Positions 43,800-51,894 of a stretch of 64,000 bases of DNA are shown here, piece after piece. The position numbers and the translations under genes are program-made. Origin of the DNA: Paenibacillus sp. FSL R10-2734 (lineage in GTDB: Bacteria > Bacillota > Bacilli > Paenibacillales > Paenibacillaceae); the NCBI RefSeq assembly GCF_037963865.1, contig NZ_CP150170.1:2976001-3040000 (forward strand), in the 5' to 3' direction. The notes beneath the pieces are model-generated. The model worked only from the letters and a program-made list of their open reading frames with translations. It did not search any database and was not told where the DNA came from. Position 1 is the first letter of the stretch. Every line of letters starts with the position of its first letter.

Positions 43800-43829
43800 T
43801 TGACAATGATAATCATTATCAAATAGAAT
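43800..43829 (+). promoter_or_regulatory. Sigma-A promoter of the flavodoxin operon
   Basis: Perfect TTGACA, an 18-bp spacer and TAGAAT. The spacer is almost entirely covered by the Fur box. Confidence 0.8.
43802..43820 (+). promoter_or_regulatory. Fur box
   Basis: GACAATGATAATCATTATC matches the 19-bp Fur consensus GATAATGATAATCATTATC at 18 positions. It overlaps the -35 element and the spacer, so Fur with iron should block transcription. Confidence 0.92.
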
Positions 43830-43885
43830 GAGGATGAAGCTCATATAATTTAAATTTTATGTTTAGTAATGGGAGGAACAGAAAG

Positions 43886-44338
43886 ATGACTAAAGTGCTT
43901 GTGGCATATGCTAGTTTAACTGGCAACACTGAGGAAATGGCTGAATTGATTGTAGAAGGAATACGCCAAGCAGGCGGTGAAGCCGTGTTGAAATCGGTCA
44001 CTGAATGTAATGCGGTTGAGATAAATTCATATGAAGGCGTTCTGCTGGGAGCATATACTTGGGGAGATGGAGAGCTACCAGATGAAGCTCTTGATTTCTA
44101 TGAGGAGATGGATGAGCTTGATTTGACCGCTGTGAAGTCAGCAGTTTTTGGCAGTGGAGATACAGGATACGCCATTTATTGTGGAGCAGTGGATTTATTC
44201 GTGGAGAAGTTAAAGGAGCGTGGTGCCGTAATCATGCAGGATAGTCTAAAAATTGAATATGGACCGAACGCTGCTGAAAAAGAAGCTTGCCGTCAATTTG
44301 GTCGTCAATTTATTGAAACTTGTATGGCGGTAACATAG
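43886..44338 (+). CDS. Flavodoxin (iron-regulated)
   Basis: A 150-residue FMN electron carrier. The FMN phosphate loop is ASLTGNTEEMAE at residues 8-19; the 50s and 90s loops AYTWGDGELP and GSGDTGYAIYCGAVD bind the flavin ring. It replaces ferredoxin when iron is scarce, which agrees with the Fur box upstream. GGGAGG lies 9 bases before this ATG, preferred over an ATG nine codons earlier. The next gene starts within 2 bp. Confidence 0.94.
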   Translation: MTKVLVAYASLTGNTEEMAELIVEGIRQAGGEAVLKSVTECNAVEINSYEGVLLGAYTWGDGELPDEALDFYEEMDELDLTAVKSAVFGSGDTGYAIYCGAVDLFVEKLKERGAVIMQDSLKIEYGPNAAEKEACRQFGRQFIETCMAVT

Positions 44339-44339
44339 G

Positions 44340-45119
44340 ATGGGCGGGCCAGCGGGAAGTTGGATGAAGAAGCCAAAGAATTTACATACGCCTCCTTATA
44401 AACGACTGCATGATTATCGGATGGAGCACATTATGCTTGGAGGGACTGAGAATTTATCCAGCGGAGCTCCAGCAACAGGACTTCCACGCTGGCGACAACA
44501 GGTTCAGTATGCAGTTGGGCATACACTGAATGACTTCTACAGTCTGTTGCCCGAAGTGCGAAGACAGACACCGATACAATTTTTGTTAGAACGTCGGTGG
44601 CCACCTAAAGGGGATGCTTTTCCTTCATTGCTGCAATATTGGGATATCAAGACGAGTATAGCAGATGAACTTATGCGGATCGTTTCGACCAATCATCTAC
44701 AGGAGATTCCAGTAATGCTATATGAGCAATGGTATGTTCCCGTCCCGGAACTAAACCTGGAGCTTTCGATGATTACTCAACTAGCTTGGAATTCTTCGCT
44801 TAATGGTCGAAGTCTGAACATTCAGAAGTTTATGGTGAATGGCAATGAAGATACCATTGCGAGCTTTTTGCATATGACTAATGTCTTCTGTTATGCGGCT
44901 TTTGGTGAACCTGCGGAGACCGTGGAAATTTACTCCTTACTAGAGGGGCGTAAATACTCTTACAATGGAAATGCGATCCCCCATAAGGAGTCTTTGGATT
45001 ATGTGCGTTTGCTATCTGTATTTCTGGAGCAGGAAATGCTCGCCAACGGCTCATTAAGCTGTAGTGACCGTAGAGGTGATAGAGCCGAAGCCAACGTTGG
45101 GGGCTTTGGACTCATGTGA
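44340..45119 (+). CDS. Unknown protein in the Fur-controlled flavodoxin operon
   Basis: A 259-residue soluble-looking protein that I cannot assign to a family. It has few charged clusters, several tryptophans (RWPPKGDAF, YEQWYVPVPELN), and no signal peptide or membrane segment. It begins one base after the flavodoxin stop codon and precedes a terminator, so it should share the iron-regulated transcript. The first ATG has only a weak ribosome binding site (GGCGG); ATG at 44364 with GGGAAG upstream is a reasonable alternative. A role in iron starvation is inferred from position only. Confidence 0.7.
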   Translation: MGGPAGSWMKKPKNLHTPPYKRLHDYRMEHIMLGGTENLSSGAPATGLPRWRQQVQYAVGHTLNDFYSLLPEVRRQTPIQFLLERRWPPKGDAFPSLLQYWDIKTSIADELMRIVSTNHLQEIPVMLYEQWYVPVPELNLELSMITQLAWNSSLNGRSLNIQKFMVNGNEDTIASFLHMTNVFCYAAFGEPAETVEIYSLLEGRKYSYNGNAIPHKESLDYVRLLSVFLEQEMLANGSLSCSDRRGDRAEANVGGFGLM

Positions 45120-45129
45120 TTACTCTGAG

Positions 45130-45182
45130 AAAAAAAAGGCCTCCTGTTCTACAGGCGAGAACGCCCGATAGACAGGAGGCTT
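45130..45182 (-). terminator. Terminator of the minus-strand GNAT gene
   Basis: GCCTCCTGT pairs with ACAGGAGGC around a second small hairpin; read on the minus strand it is followed by eight T. It may also slow plus-strand transcripts. Confidence 0.85.
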
Positions 45183-45194
45183 AATTTCTATGGA

Positions 45195-46040
45195 TTAGCC
45201 GATATATCGGTAATAATCCTGTTTATTCTGAATGACAAAGCCACAGCTTTCGTATAGCTTAAGCGCATTGGGATTATCCAGAGCAACCTCCAGATTAATT
45301 CCATTATAGTTTTTACGTTCCCGTTCGATCGTTTGAAGAAGTGCACTTCGACCAATGCCAAGGCCCCGAAGCTTCTTACTTACGGTAAATCCATAAATCC
45401 AGGATTCATTATCTTCGGTCCATATCCGCATTTTACCAACAGGCTGTCCGTCCATTTCGATCATAATATGCTCTTGTAAGTCTTCCTGTTTCTGCAGGTC
45501 ATAGAGCTCGGCGGCATCTTCTGTCTTCATGTCAAAGCCTCCGCAATCTAGCTCGACGAGAATAGGGGCTTCGTCTTCACGAGCAGGACGTAAGATCACA
45601 GTCCCTGTAGCTGAGCTTGCTTCAGAAGAAGTAACTGAATCTCCGTCCCATTTCATTTGGTATTCAGCGTGATTGAACTGAAGTGGTAGTGTTTGCAGGA
45701 ATGCAGCTCCAGAAGATGAGGCAGCTGGAGAATTTAGAAGAAGGGTAGCAACATTACCCCTTTTGATAATAGTCTGTGCTCGGTTCCACAGAGTGGTGAA
45801 AATCCCCCGTCGACGGTATCCTGGTCGAACCATACCGCAGACTTCCATTTCGCTTCCGAATCCATACAAACCTAAAAATCCAACTAACAGTTCGTTTTCA
45901 TATGTTACGAGCCATTCTGTATCACCTACATTTGAAGGCCCTCGAAGCATATCCCAATTCAATTTCAGTGAAATTCCATCAAATTGCTCGCAGCGTTCTT
46001 GTAATTCTTCTATATTTCTTAAAGTATCAGTAGTAGTCAA
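45195..46040 (-). CDS. Two-domain GNAT family N-acetyltransferase
   Basis: A 281-residue protein with two GNAT folds. The N-terminal domain has VCGMVRPGYRRRGIFTTLWNRA and the C-terminal domain has YGFTVSKKLRGLGIGRSALLQTIE followed by NALKLYESCGF, so both acetyl-CoA loops look intact. The start is TTG with AGGAGG 8 bases upstream. A second GNAT gene lies 70 bp upstream on the same strand. Substrates unknown. Confidence 0.87.
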   Translation of the reverse strand: MTTTDTLRNIEELQERCEQFDGISLKLNWDMLRGPSNVGDTEWLVTYENELLVGFLGLYGFGSEMEVCGMVRPGYRRRGIFTTLWNRAQTIIKRGNVATLLLNSPAASSSGAAFLQTLPLQFNHAEYQMKWDGDSVTSSEASSATGTVILRPAREDEAPILVELDCGGFDMKTEDAAELYDLQKQEDLQEHIMIEMDGQPVGKMRIWTEDNESWIYGFTVSKKLRGLGIGRSALLQTIERERKNYNGINLEVALDNPNALKLYESCGFVIQNKQDYYRYIG

Positions 46041-46110
46041 ACCCGTTTCCTCCTAGAGTAGTTCGAATAGGTTAAGAAAGCTTCACGGAAACGGGAACGG
46101 AGATCAGTCT

Positions 46111-46398
46111 TCACCCGCCTGTGTTTCCGCTCAGCACGTCCTTATACTCCGGATGCTTCTCGAATTGATGAGCTGCATAGGAGCACACAGGAACAATTTT
46201 TAAATTTTCAGTTCGAGCCTTATCTACAACAGCCCGTACAAGTTCTTCACCGGTCCCTTGACCGCGCAGTTCTTCAGAGACACGAGTGTGGTCAATGACC
46301 ATTTCCCCAATTTCTTTATCCAAACTGTATGTGATCTCGGCAAGGTCCTTACCGTCCTTCGCAACAAAAAAACGTCCTGTTCCACTTTGAATTTGCAT
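46111..46398 (-). CDS. Small GNAT-fold N-acetyltransferase (YjdJ-like)
   Basis: A 95-residue minimal GNAT protein. Motifs are ITYSLDKEIGEMVIDHTRVS and ELRGQGTGEELVRAVVDKA, ending in VPVCSYAAHQFEKHPEY, the signature of the YjdJ/GTL-type short acetyltransferases. AGGAGTGA lies 9 bases before the ATG. It may share a transcript with the two-domain GNAT downstream. Confidence 0.85.
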   Translation of the reverse strand: MQIQSGTGRFFVAKDGKDLAEITYSLDKEIGEMVIDHTRVSEELRGQGTGEELVRAVVDKARTENLKIVPVCSYAAHQFEKHPEYKDVLSGNTGG

Positions 46399-46688
46399 CT
46401 TATGGCTTCACTCCTAAATGGTTATTGCCTATATTTTACTACCACGATTTGCAAAAAGCGAGAAGCCTGCCAGATAAGTTGTGCTTATTAGTGAACAATT
46501 CTTCCTTCCTAAGTAATGAATAATTAATGTTAAAATGGAGGATAATACAATTTAAGCCTGTTATAACCTGTAATTAATAAAGTACTTAATGGTTTCAAAG
46601 CCAGGTTAATGGGGTAATAGAGAGTGGTTAGGTTAGACGTACATATCTAATCGGTCTAGTATAAAATCCCTACTTAGGAGGAATCATC

Positions 46689-47300
46689 GTGAATACAACA
46701 GTACGTTTGACAGAAAGATCCGGCTCGACTTCTTCACAGCGCAGAAAAGGCTTTGTACCGGTCGTCGTGTACGGTGCGGGTTCAGATAGCCAGTCCTTTA
46801 CAGCGGATGCTAAGACAATTACCGGGATTTTGGCTAATAACCCTCGGGCAGTTCTAACGCTGGAATTGCCAGACTCGGGTAAAAAGAATGTTGTCATCCA
46901 AGAAATTCAGCGCCAGCCAGTATCCAAACAACTGCTGCACATTGATTTTCAACAGATCGACATGAAAGCCAAATTGGACACGAAAGTAGCCTTCCACTTT
47001 ACTGGCGAGCCCGTTGGTGTGAAGAGTGGTGGCGTACAACAAATTGATTTGCATGAACTGGATATTCGCACACTTCCAGATAAATTAACGGCATCTTTTG
47101 AGGTGGATATCAGTGGACTGGATATTGGAGATCAATTGCTGGTATCCGATTTGCCGAAGCATGAGGGCTGGGAAGTATTGACGCCTGAGGATACTTTGAT
47201 TGTTCGGATTGCACCACCGGCAGCACAGGAACCGTCTGATGAGGATGTTGCTGCTGAACCAGATACAGCCGAAGCTTCTGGAGATGACAAAGCGGAATAA
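46689..47300 (+). CDS. rplY: 50S ribosomal protein L25/general stress protein Ctc
   Basis: A 203-residue 5S-rRNA-binding protein of the Ctc type. The N-terminal L25 domain (1-90) has RRKGFVPVVVYGAG and HIDFQQIDMKAKL; the C-terminal TL5 beta domain (about 95-180) is followed by an acidic tail. AGGAGG precedes the GTG start. In B. subtilis ctc is a sigma-B stress gene; I do not see a clear sigma-B promoter here. Confidence 0.94.
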   Translation: MNTTVRLTERSGSTSSQRRKGFVPVVVYGAGSDSQSFTADAKTITGILANNPRAVLTLELPDSGKKNVVIQEIQRQPVSKQLLHIDFQQIDMKAKLDTKVAFHFTGEPVGVKSGGVQQIDLHELDIRTLPDKLTASFEVDISGLDIGDQLLVSDLPKHEGWEVLTPEDTLIVRIAPPAAQEPSDEDVAAEPDTAEASGDDKAE

Positions 47301-47345
47301 AATAGGAATTGCGTAGTAAATAGTTAACGATAGATGATGTATTAG

Positions 47346-47386
47346 AGCAGACAGTTTCCTTACCATTAGGAGCTGTCTGCTTTTTT
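47346..47386 (+). terminator. Rho-independent terminator of rplY
   Basis: AGCAGACAG pairs with CTGTCTGCT, with additional pairs inside, followed by six T. Confidence 0.9.
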
Positions 47387-47508
47387 GTGCTGAGCGCGGA
47401 AATCGTTCTCTAGACGGAGGTTCACTCTTTGCCTGTGTTGTAAAATCTTGGAGGGAAACTTTAATGCAATGATTTGTTGTAGTTGAAGGTTTAAGGGGGA
47501 GTGTTTTA

Positions 47509-47537
47509 TTTACAACGTAACAGTGTTATGTTACGAT
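47509..47537 (+). promoter_or_regulatory. Promoter of yhbD-bacE-bacF
   Basis: TTTACA, a 17-bp spacer and TACGAT, ending 21 bp before the yhbD start. The spacer is occupied by a 20-bp dyad. Confidence 0.6.
47516..47535 (+). promoter_or_regulatory. Candidate operator for YhbD
   Basis: Perfect inverted repeat CGTAACA-GTGTTA-TGTTACG between -35 and -10. A spacer-centred dyad is the arrangement bound by MerR-type regulators, and the first gene downstream encodes a protein with such a helix-turn-helix. Autoregulation is inference. Confidence 0.6.
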
Positions 47538-47558
47538 GTTCTCAAGGAGTGATCACGT

Positions 47559-48203
47559 ATGGATGATGATTTGATTTCGAAGAAGCAGCTGCTGGATTTA
47601 ACCGGCATTTCATATGGGCAATTGTACCGCTGGAAGCGGAAGCAGTTAATTCCCGAGGATTGGTTTATCCGTAAATCTACCTTTACTGGTCAAGAGACTT
47701 TTTTTCCTAAAGAGAAAATCTTGTCGCGGATTGACAACATTGTGAATATGAAAGATGGACTTTCTTTGGATGAAATGGCTGATAAGCTATCGGATAAGGC
47801 ATCCTTTGAGAAGGTGAGTGTAACTACTAAGGAAATTATAGAACGTAACATTGTTTCGACGACAACATTGAGGAAATTTGGAGAAAGTATCGACGATGAA
47901 AGTAAATATACTGTTGATCAGCTCGTTCATTTATTCGCTGTAGACCGCCTGCTTAGTGCTGGGGAGATGAGTATGGAGGAGGCAGAGCTTCTGTTTCGTA
48001 CTTTAGAGGAGAAAGTTTCGCGGCTCGAGAGTGGAAGCTGGGAGTTGTTTTTTGTCCGGAAAATGGGAGTTTCCTCTTTCATTCTGGCACGAGCGCCTGC
48101 GGAGTTATGGTTTGATGAAGGGGTTAGATTGGTCAGTAAAATGGCATATGCAGATTTGATTGAACAATTGAAAGGTAAGCTTGCCTACAAGCTTGTTGAA
48201 TAG
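47559..48203 (+). CDS. yhbD: YhbD family (DUF4004) protein with MerR-like helix-turn-helix
   Basis: A 214-residue protein. The N terminus (ISKKQLLDLTGISYGQLYRW) resembles a MerR-type DNA-binding helix-turn-helix, and the rest is helical (DGLSLDEMADKLSDKA). In B. subtilis yhbD precedes the bactofilin genes yhbE and yhbF; the same order is seen here. AAGGAG precedes the ATG. It probably regulates the cluster through the dyad in its own promoter. Confidence 0.85.
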   Translation: MDDDLISKKQLLDLTGISYGQLYRWKRKQLIPEDWFIRKSTFTGQETFFPKEKILSRIDNIVNMKDGLSLDEMADKLSDKASFEKVSVTTKEIIERNIVSTTTLRKFGESIDDESKYTVDQLVHLFAVDRLLSAGEMSMEEAELLFRTLEEKVSRLESGSWELFFVRKMGVSSFILARAPAELWFDEGVRLVSKMAYADLIEQLKGKLAYKLVE

Positions 48204-48214
48204 GAGGAAGAGTA

Positions 48215-48901
48215 ATGGACAAACATCAGCTACCTGATTTGATTATAAACGGGGTTAGTGGTGGAGCCGGAGGTACTTACAACAACGTAAATATGGATGG
48301 TGTAGGTAAAGTAGTCGGTCCGATTGTAGCGCGAATGTTTAAAGGAAATGGGCATATGAATTTGAATGATGATCTCACAGCAGAAGAAGTTGAATGCAAC
48401 GGGGTCATCAAAGTGATGGGGAATTTGCGTTTTGGCACCCTAAAGGTGGATGGGGTTCTTAATGTAGGTAAGAGTTTTCGAGGTGAAAGCTGTACCCTTA
48501 ACGGAATGGTGAGTGTAAAAGGCGATTGTGAGCTTGAGGATTTCGTAGGTGAAGGCAGCTTTGATGTTGGTGGTTTACTCAGTGCCGGTCATGTGGATTT
48601 CAAACTGCAGAGTCAGGGGAAGGCCAATGAAATCGGTGTGGAGAGCCTCGTGATACGACAAGTGAATAATGGGTTTTGGAGTAAAATGTTTAGTGGGATC
48701 ATCCCTAAACTTCGACCGGAGCTCTGTGCTCGAACGATCGAGGGAGATTTTATAGATGTAGAATACACAACTGCGGATATCATCAGAGGAAATATTGTCA
48801 TTATTGGACCAGGCTGTACACTCGGACGGGTAGAGTATCGCGAACAAATTACAGTGCATCCTGAGGCCAAGGTCGGAAAGGTGGAGAAGGTCGGTGAATG
48901 A
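48215..48901 (+). CDS. bacE: Bactofilin
   Basis: A 228-residue polymer-forming cytoskeletal protein corresponding to YhbE/BacE of B. subtilis, where BacE and BacF are needed for flagellar assembly and motility. The bactofilin beta-helix is seen as repeated short strands (GVIKVMGNLRFGTLKVDGVLNVGKSFRGESCTLNG; about 55-130) interrupted by a variable segment and resumed at 170-220. AGGAGGAAG precedes the ATG. It overlaps bacF by 8 bp. Confidence 0.9.
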   Translation: MDKHQLPDLIINGVSGGAGGTYNNVNMDGVGKVVGPIVARMFKGNGHMNLNDDLTAEEVECNGVIKVMGNLRFGTLKVDGVLNVGKSFRGESCTLNGMVSVKGDCELEDFVGEGSFDVGGLLSAGHVDFKLQSQGKANEIGVESLVIRQVNNGFWSKMFSGIIPKLRPELCARTIEGDFIDVEYTTADIIRGNIVIIGPGCTLGRVEYREQITVHPEAKVGKVEKVGE

Positions 48902-49550
48902 TAATCTGAAAATAATTGGAACAACGTCTTCAGCCGGTGGTTCTTTTAAAGATGTTAAGATCACTGGAGAATGCAAATTTGCCGGAGATGTGAAATGCGA
49001 GAAGATGAGTCTGACTGGAAATGCCAATATCGTTGGTAATCTGCATATGAAGCAAATGAAAATAACTGGCGAAATTGCGCTCGAAGGTAGTCTGGAAGGA
49101 GATTCCTTACGTGGACAGGGTGAAATAAAAGCAGCCTCTGTAAAAATCGATAAGCTTAATATCTACGGAAATCTGGATGTGAAGGGTGATTGTGAAGGTG
49201 AAAAGCTGCTAATTTCTGGTGCTCTCAGCGTAGCTGGATTACTTAGTGCTGAGCATTTGGAGATTAAGCTTTATGGCCCAAGCTCTGTGAAGGAGGTCGG
49301 GGGCAGTATCATAACCGTCAAGAAGAGTAAAGCTGGAAAGCTGCTGCATATGATGAAGCCGACTTCGAAAATCCTGTTTGAAGCGGGGCTAATCGAAGGC
49401 GATGCTATTGAGCTGATCAGTACAAAGGCGAGTATGGTAAGGGGAGAACGGGTAATCATTGGCCCGGACTGTGAAATAGAAACGGTGGAATTCCGAGATA
49501 CCCTAGAAGTTCATAAGCATGCAACTGTGAAGCAAAAAGTGAAGATATAA
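48894..49550 (+). CDS. bacF: Bactofilin
   Basis: A 218-residue bactofilin corresponding to YhbF/BacF. Repeated beta strands CKFAGDVKCEKMSLTGNANIVGN... run from about 25 to 110, and a second block lies near 165-215. It is a divergent paralogue of the preceding gene. The GTG start lies in the end of bacE with GGAG 7 bases upstream. The two products presumably copolymerise. A transporter gene follows after 42 bp with no terminator. Confidence 0.9.
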   Translation: MNDNLKIIGTTSSAGGSFKDVKITGECKFAGDVKCEKMSLTGNANIVGNLHMKQMKITGEIALEGSLEGDSLRGQGEIKAASVKIDKLNIYGNLDVKGDCEGEKLLISGALSVAGLLSAEHLEIKLYGPSSVKEVGGSIITVKKSKAGKLLHMMKPTSKILFEAGLIEGDAIELISTKASMVRGERVIIGPDCEIETVEFRDTLEVHKHATVKQKVKI

Positions 49551-49592
49551 AGACAGCTTTATAGATTTTTTTGATAATGAGGAGTGGAACAT

Positions 49593-51131
49593 ATGAGTGC
49601 TGTCAAATCACCCAATTTGGGCATTGTTATCGCAGGTCTCTTGCTAGGAATTCTGATGGCCTCTATGGACAGCACCATCGTTGCTACTGCAATGGGGAAT
49701 ATCGTTGGGGAACTTGGCGGAATGGACAAATTTGTCTGGGTCACATCAGCCTATCTCGTAGCCGAGATGGCGGGTATGCCCATTTTCGGCAAGCTGTCCG
49801 ATATGTATGGTCGCAAGAAGTTTTTTATTTTTGGGATTATCGTATTTATGGCGGGTTCGGCGCTTTGCGGAACGGCTGACACAATTACGCAGTTAGCTGC
49901 GTACCGGGCTATTCAGGGAATTGGTGGTGGTGCGCTGGTGCCGATCGCTTTTGCCATCATGTTCGATGCAGTACCGCTGGAGACTAGGGGTAAGCTGGGC
50001 GGGGCATTCGGTGCTGTATTCGGCTTGTCGAGTATATTCGGTCCTTTGCTAGGTGCGTATATCACAGATCATATTGCTTGGCAGTGGATATTTTATATTA
50101 ACTTGCCGCTGGGTCTGTTGGCTTTTGCAATGGTCGTATTCTTTTATAAAGAATCGCATGAGCATTCAAAACAGCCCATCGACTGGTTGGGTGCGGGTAC
50201 GCTACTAGGTTCAGTCATCTGCTTAATGTTTGCGCTGGAGCTTGGCGGGAAGGAATATGCTTGGGATTCGTCCATGATTCTTGGTTTATTTGCGGCCTTT
50301 GTTATCCTTGCAGCTGTGTTTCTTTTTGTAGAGACAAGAGCGAAAGAACCGATTATTTCCTTTGCTTTGTTCAAAAAAAGATTATACGCGGTGAGCATTA
50401 TCTGTGCTTTATTTAGCGGGGCAGCTTTTATTGTGGCTTCCGTGTATATTCCGATCTTTATTCAAGGGGTATTGGGCGGATCAGCTACAAATTCAGGACT
50501 TGTATTGCTGCCAATGATGGTCGGCTCAGTGGTTACAGCTACGATGGGCGGATTTCTAATGTCAAAAACCAGTTACCGCAGCCTGCTGATTCCTACATTC
50601 GCACTTTTGGTGATCGGTACTGGACTTGTAGCGACACTCACGCCAGATGCTTCGCGACTGCTTGTTACGTTGTATATGATTTTGATTGGATTAGGGATTG
50701 GCGCTTCATTCTCAGTGCTAAGTACGGCATCCATTCACGGATTGACCGCACAGCAACGTGGCTCAGCTAGCGCAACACTTAATTTCATTCGTGCACTGGG
50801 CATGACCATAGGCATTACTACCTTCGGTATCATTCAAAGTCACTATTTCTCAGGCAGTCTTACCAAGCTACTCTCGGCTAGTGATGGAGGAGCGGTTCCG
50901 GCGGGAGCTATGGATTTTAAAGACCCACATGCATTGCTCTCACCGGAGACTAGGGCGCTCATTCCACCTGAAATTCTGGGGAAGATTACTGAGGGGTTAT
51001 CCTCTTCCATTGTAAACACTTTTGCTTGGGCGGTGATTCCTGCAGCTTTAGCATTATTAGCTTCATTCTTTATGGGACGTCAAAAGATGGATGCTTCCGC
51101 GGCGGGGGATGTTCAGGTGTCTGGGCACTAG
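49593..51131 (+). CDS. DHA2-type MFS drug exporter
   Basis: A 512-residue transporter with about 14 membrane segments. Family motifs are MDSTIVATAMGNIVGELGG (motif D1), GKLSDMYGRKKFFIFG (motif A) and YRAIQGIGGGALVPIAFAI (motif C), typical of proton-driven drug efflux. GAGGAG lies 8 bases before the ATG; a GTG three codons earlier is too close to that site. It could be read through from the bactofilin operon. Substrate unknown. Confidence 0.9.
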   Translation: MSAVKSPNLGIVIAGLLLGILMASMDSTIVATAMGNIVGELGGMDKFVWVTSAYLVAEMAGMPIFGKLSDMYGRKKFFIFGIIVFMAGSALCGTADTITQLAAYRAIQGIGGGALVPIAFAIMFDAVPLETRGKLGGAFGAVFGLSSIFGPLLGAYITDHIAWQWIFYINLPLGLLAFAMVVFFYKESHEHSKQPIDWLGAGTLLGSVICLMFALELGGKEYAWDSSMILGLFAAFVILAAVFLFVETRAKEPIISFALFKKRLYAVSIICALFSGAAFIVASVYIPIFIQGVLGGSATNSGLVLLPMMVGSVVTATMGGFLMSKTSYRSLLIPTFALLVIGTGLVATLTPDASRLLVTLYMILIGLGIGASFSVLSTASIHGLTAQQRGSASATLNFIRALGMTIGITTFGIIQSHYFSGSLTKLLSASDGGAVPAGAMDFKDPHALLSPETRALIPPEILGKITEGLSSSIVNTFAWAVIPAALALLASFFMGRQKMDASAAGDVQVSGH

Positions 51132-51264
51132 GATTTTGTGGAAGGAACGGATTGCAGTATGGGTTAAGCGTGGATTGTCATGTGGATTAATCGTGGGTTG
51201 CAGTACGGACTACAGTATGGGTTACAGTGGTATTTGGTGTTAACAAACTAGGATTTAAAGTAAT

Positions 51265-51297
51265 GCGGCAGCTTCCTATTGGGGGCTGCTCTTTTGT
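51265..51297 (+). terminator. Weak terminator after the DHA2 exporter
   Basis: GGCAGC...GGCTGC hairpin followed by TCTTTTG. Confidence 0.4.
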
Positions 51298-51660
51298 TGA
51301 TATGGCCTTCCCGATTAGACAACGTTGATATTGTGGATGGAGGGTTGCGGACCGTATAGTCGCTATTCCCGTTTTTTTGGCCAATTTGCAGTAGTTTCGG
51401 ACTGGATGGCTCTTATTGGCATCAAATTGCTCGTATTTGGCCTACATTAGAGAGAATAGCTGCAACTGAGTCCGATAGCACGAAAAAATGTGATAAATCT
51501 GCGAAATAGGTGCATCTGAGTCCGATGCAGCAATTGTCAGACGTGAAAGACCACTGTAGCAGACCGAGCGCAGATAGTAGTACATAGCCTATATAGTATC
51601 TCGCAGCATACATAGTAGTTTGTAGCACACAAACAGCAATGTTTTTGAACTCTGCATCAG

Positions 51661-51698
51661 CAGCCGCATTTCGGGAACTTCCGAGATACGGCTTTTTT
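51661..51698 (+). terminator. Terminator-like hairpin in the intergenic region
   Basis: AGCCGCATTTCGG pairs with CCGAGATACGGCT with few mismatches around GAACTT, followed by TTTTTT. Confidence 0.7.
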
Positions 51699-51894
51699 AT
51701 AAGCCGAAAGGCATATGTGTTCTCCATCACTAGGCCCATAGCGAAGACGTAGAAAACGGTCGATTGTGCTGCGAATTTGGTTCACAAGCATCTGACGGTT
51801 CTCCTGAGAGGTCGTTCTGCGCTCTATCTCGGTGGACGCTTAGGTTCTGATAATCTGAAAGCGTAATCAAAATCTGGGTATAGGAGATTCCGAC

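Larger units (their letters stand above)
51132..51894. other. Gene-free stretch between the DHA2 exporter and the Lpl-type operon
   Basis: 763 bp. It holds degenerate GCAGTATGGGTTA-like repeats (51150-51230), a weak terminator (about 51265-51297), two copies of an AACTGAGTCCGAT-type repeat 50 bp apart (51461, 51511), and a better terminator at 51661-51698. The last 200 bp should contain the promoter of the transporter operon but none is clear. No coding gene recognised. Confidence 0.6.

Noticed and set aside
43859..43885. Upstream ATG for flavodoxin adding nine residues
   Set aside because: The strong GGGAGG lies after that ATG and is correctly spaced for the internal one, where the flavodoxin fold begins.
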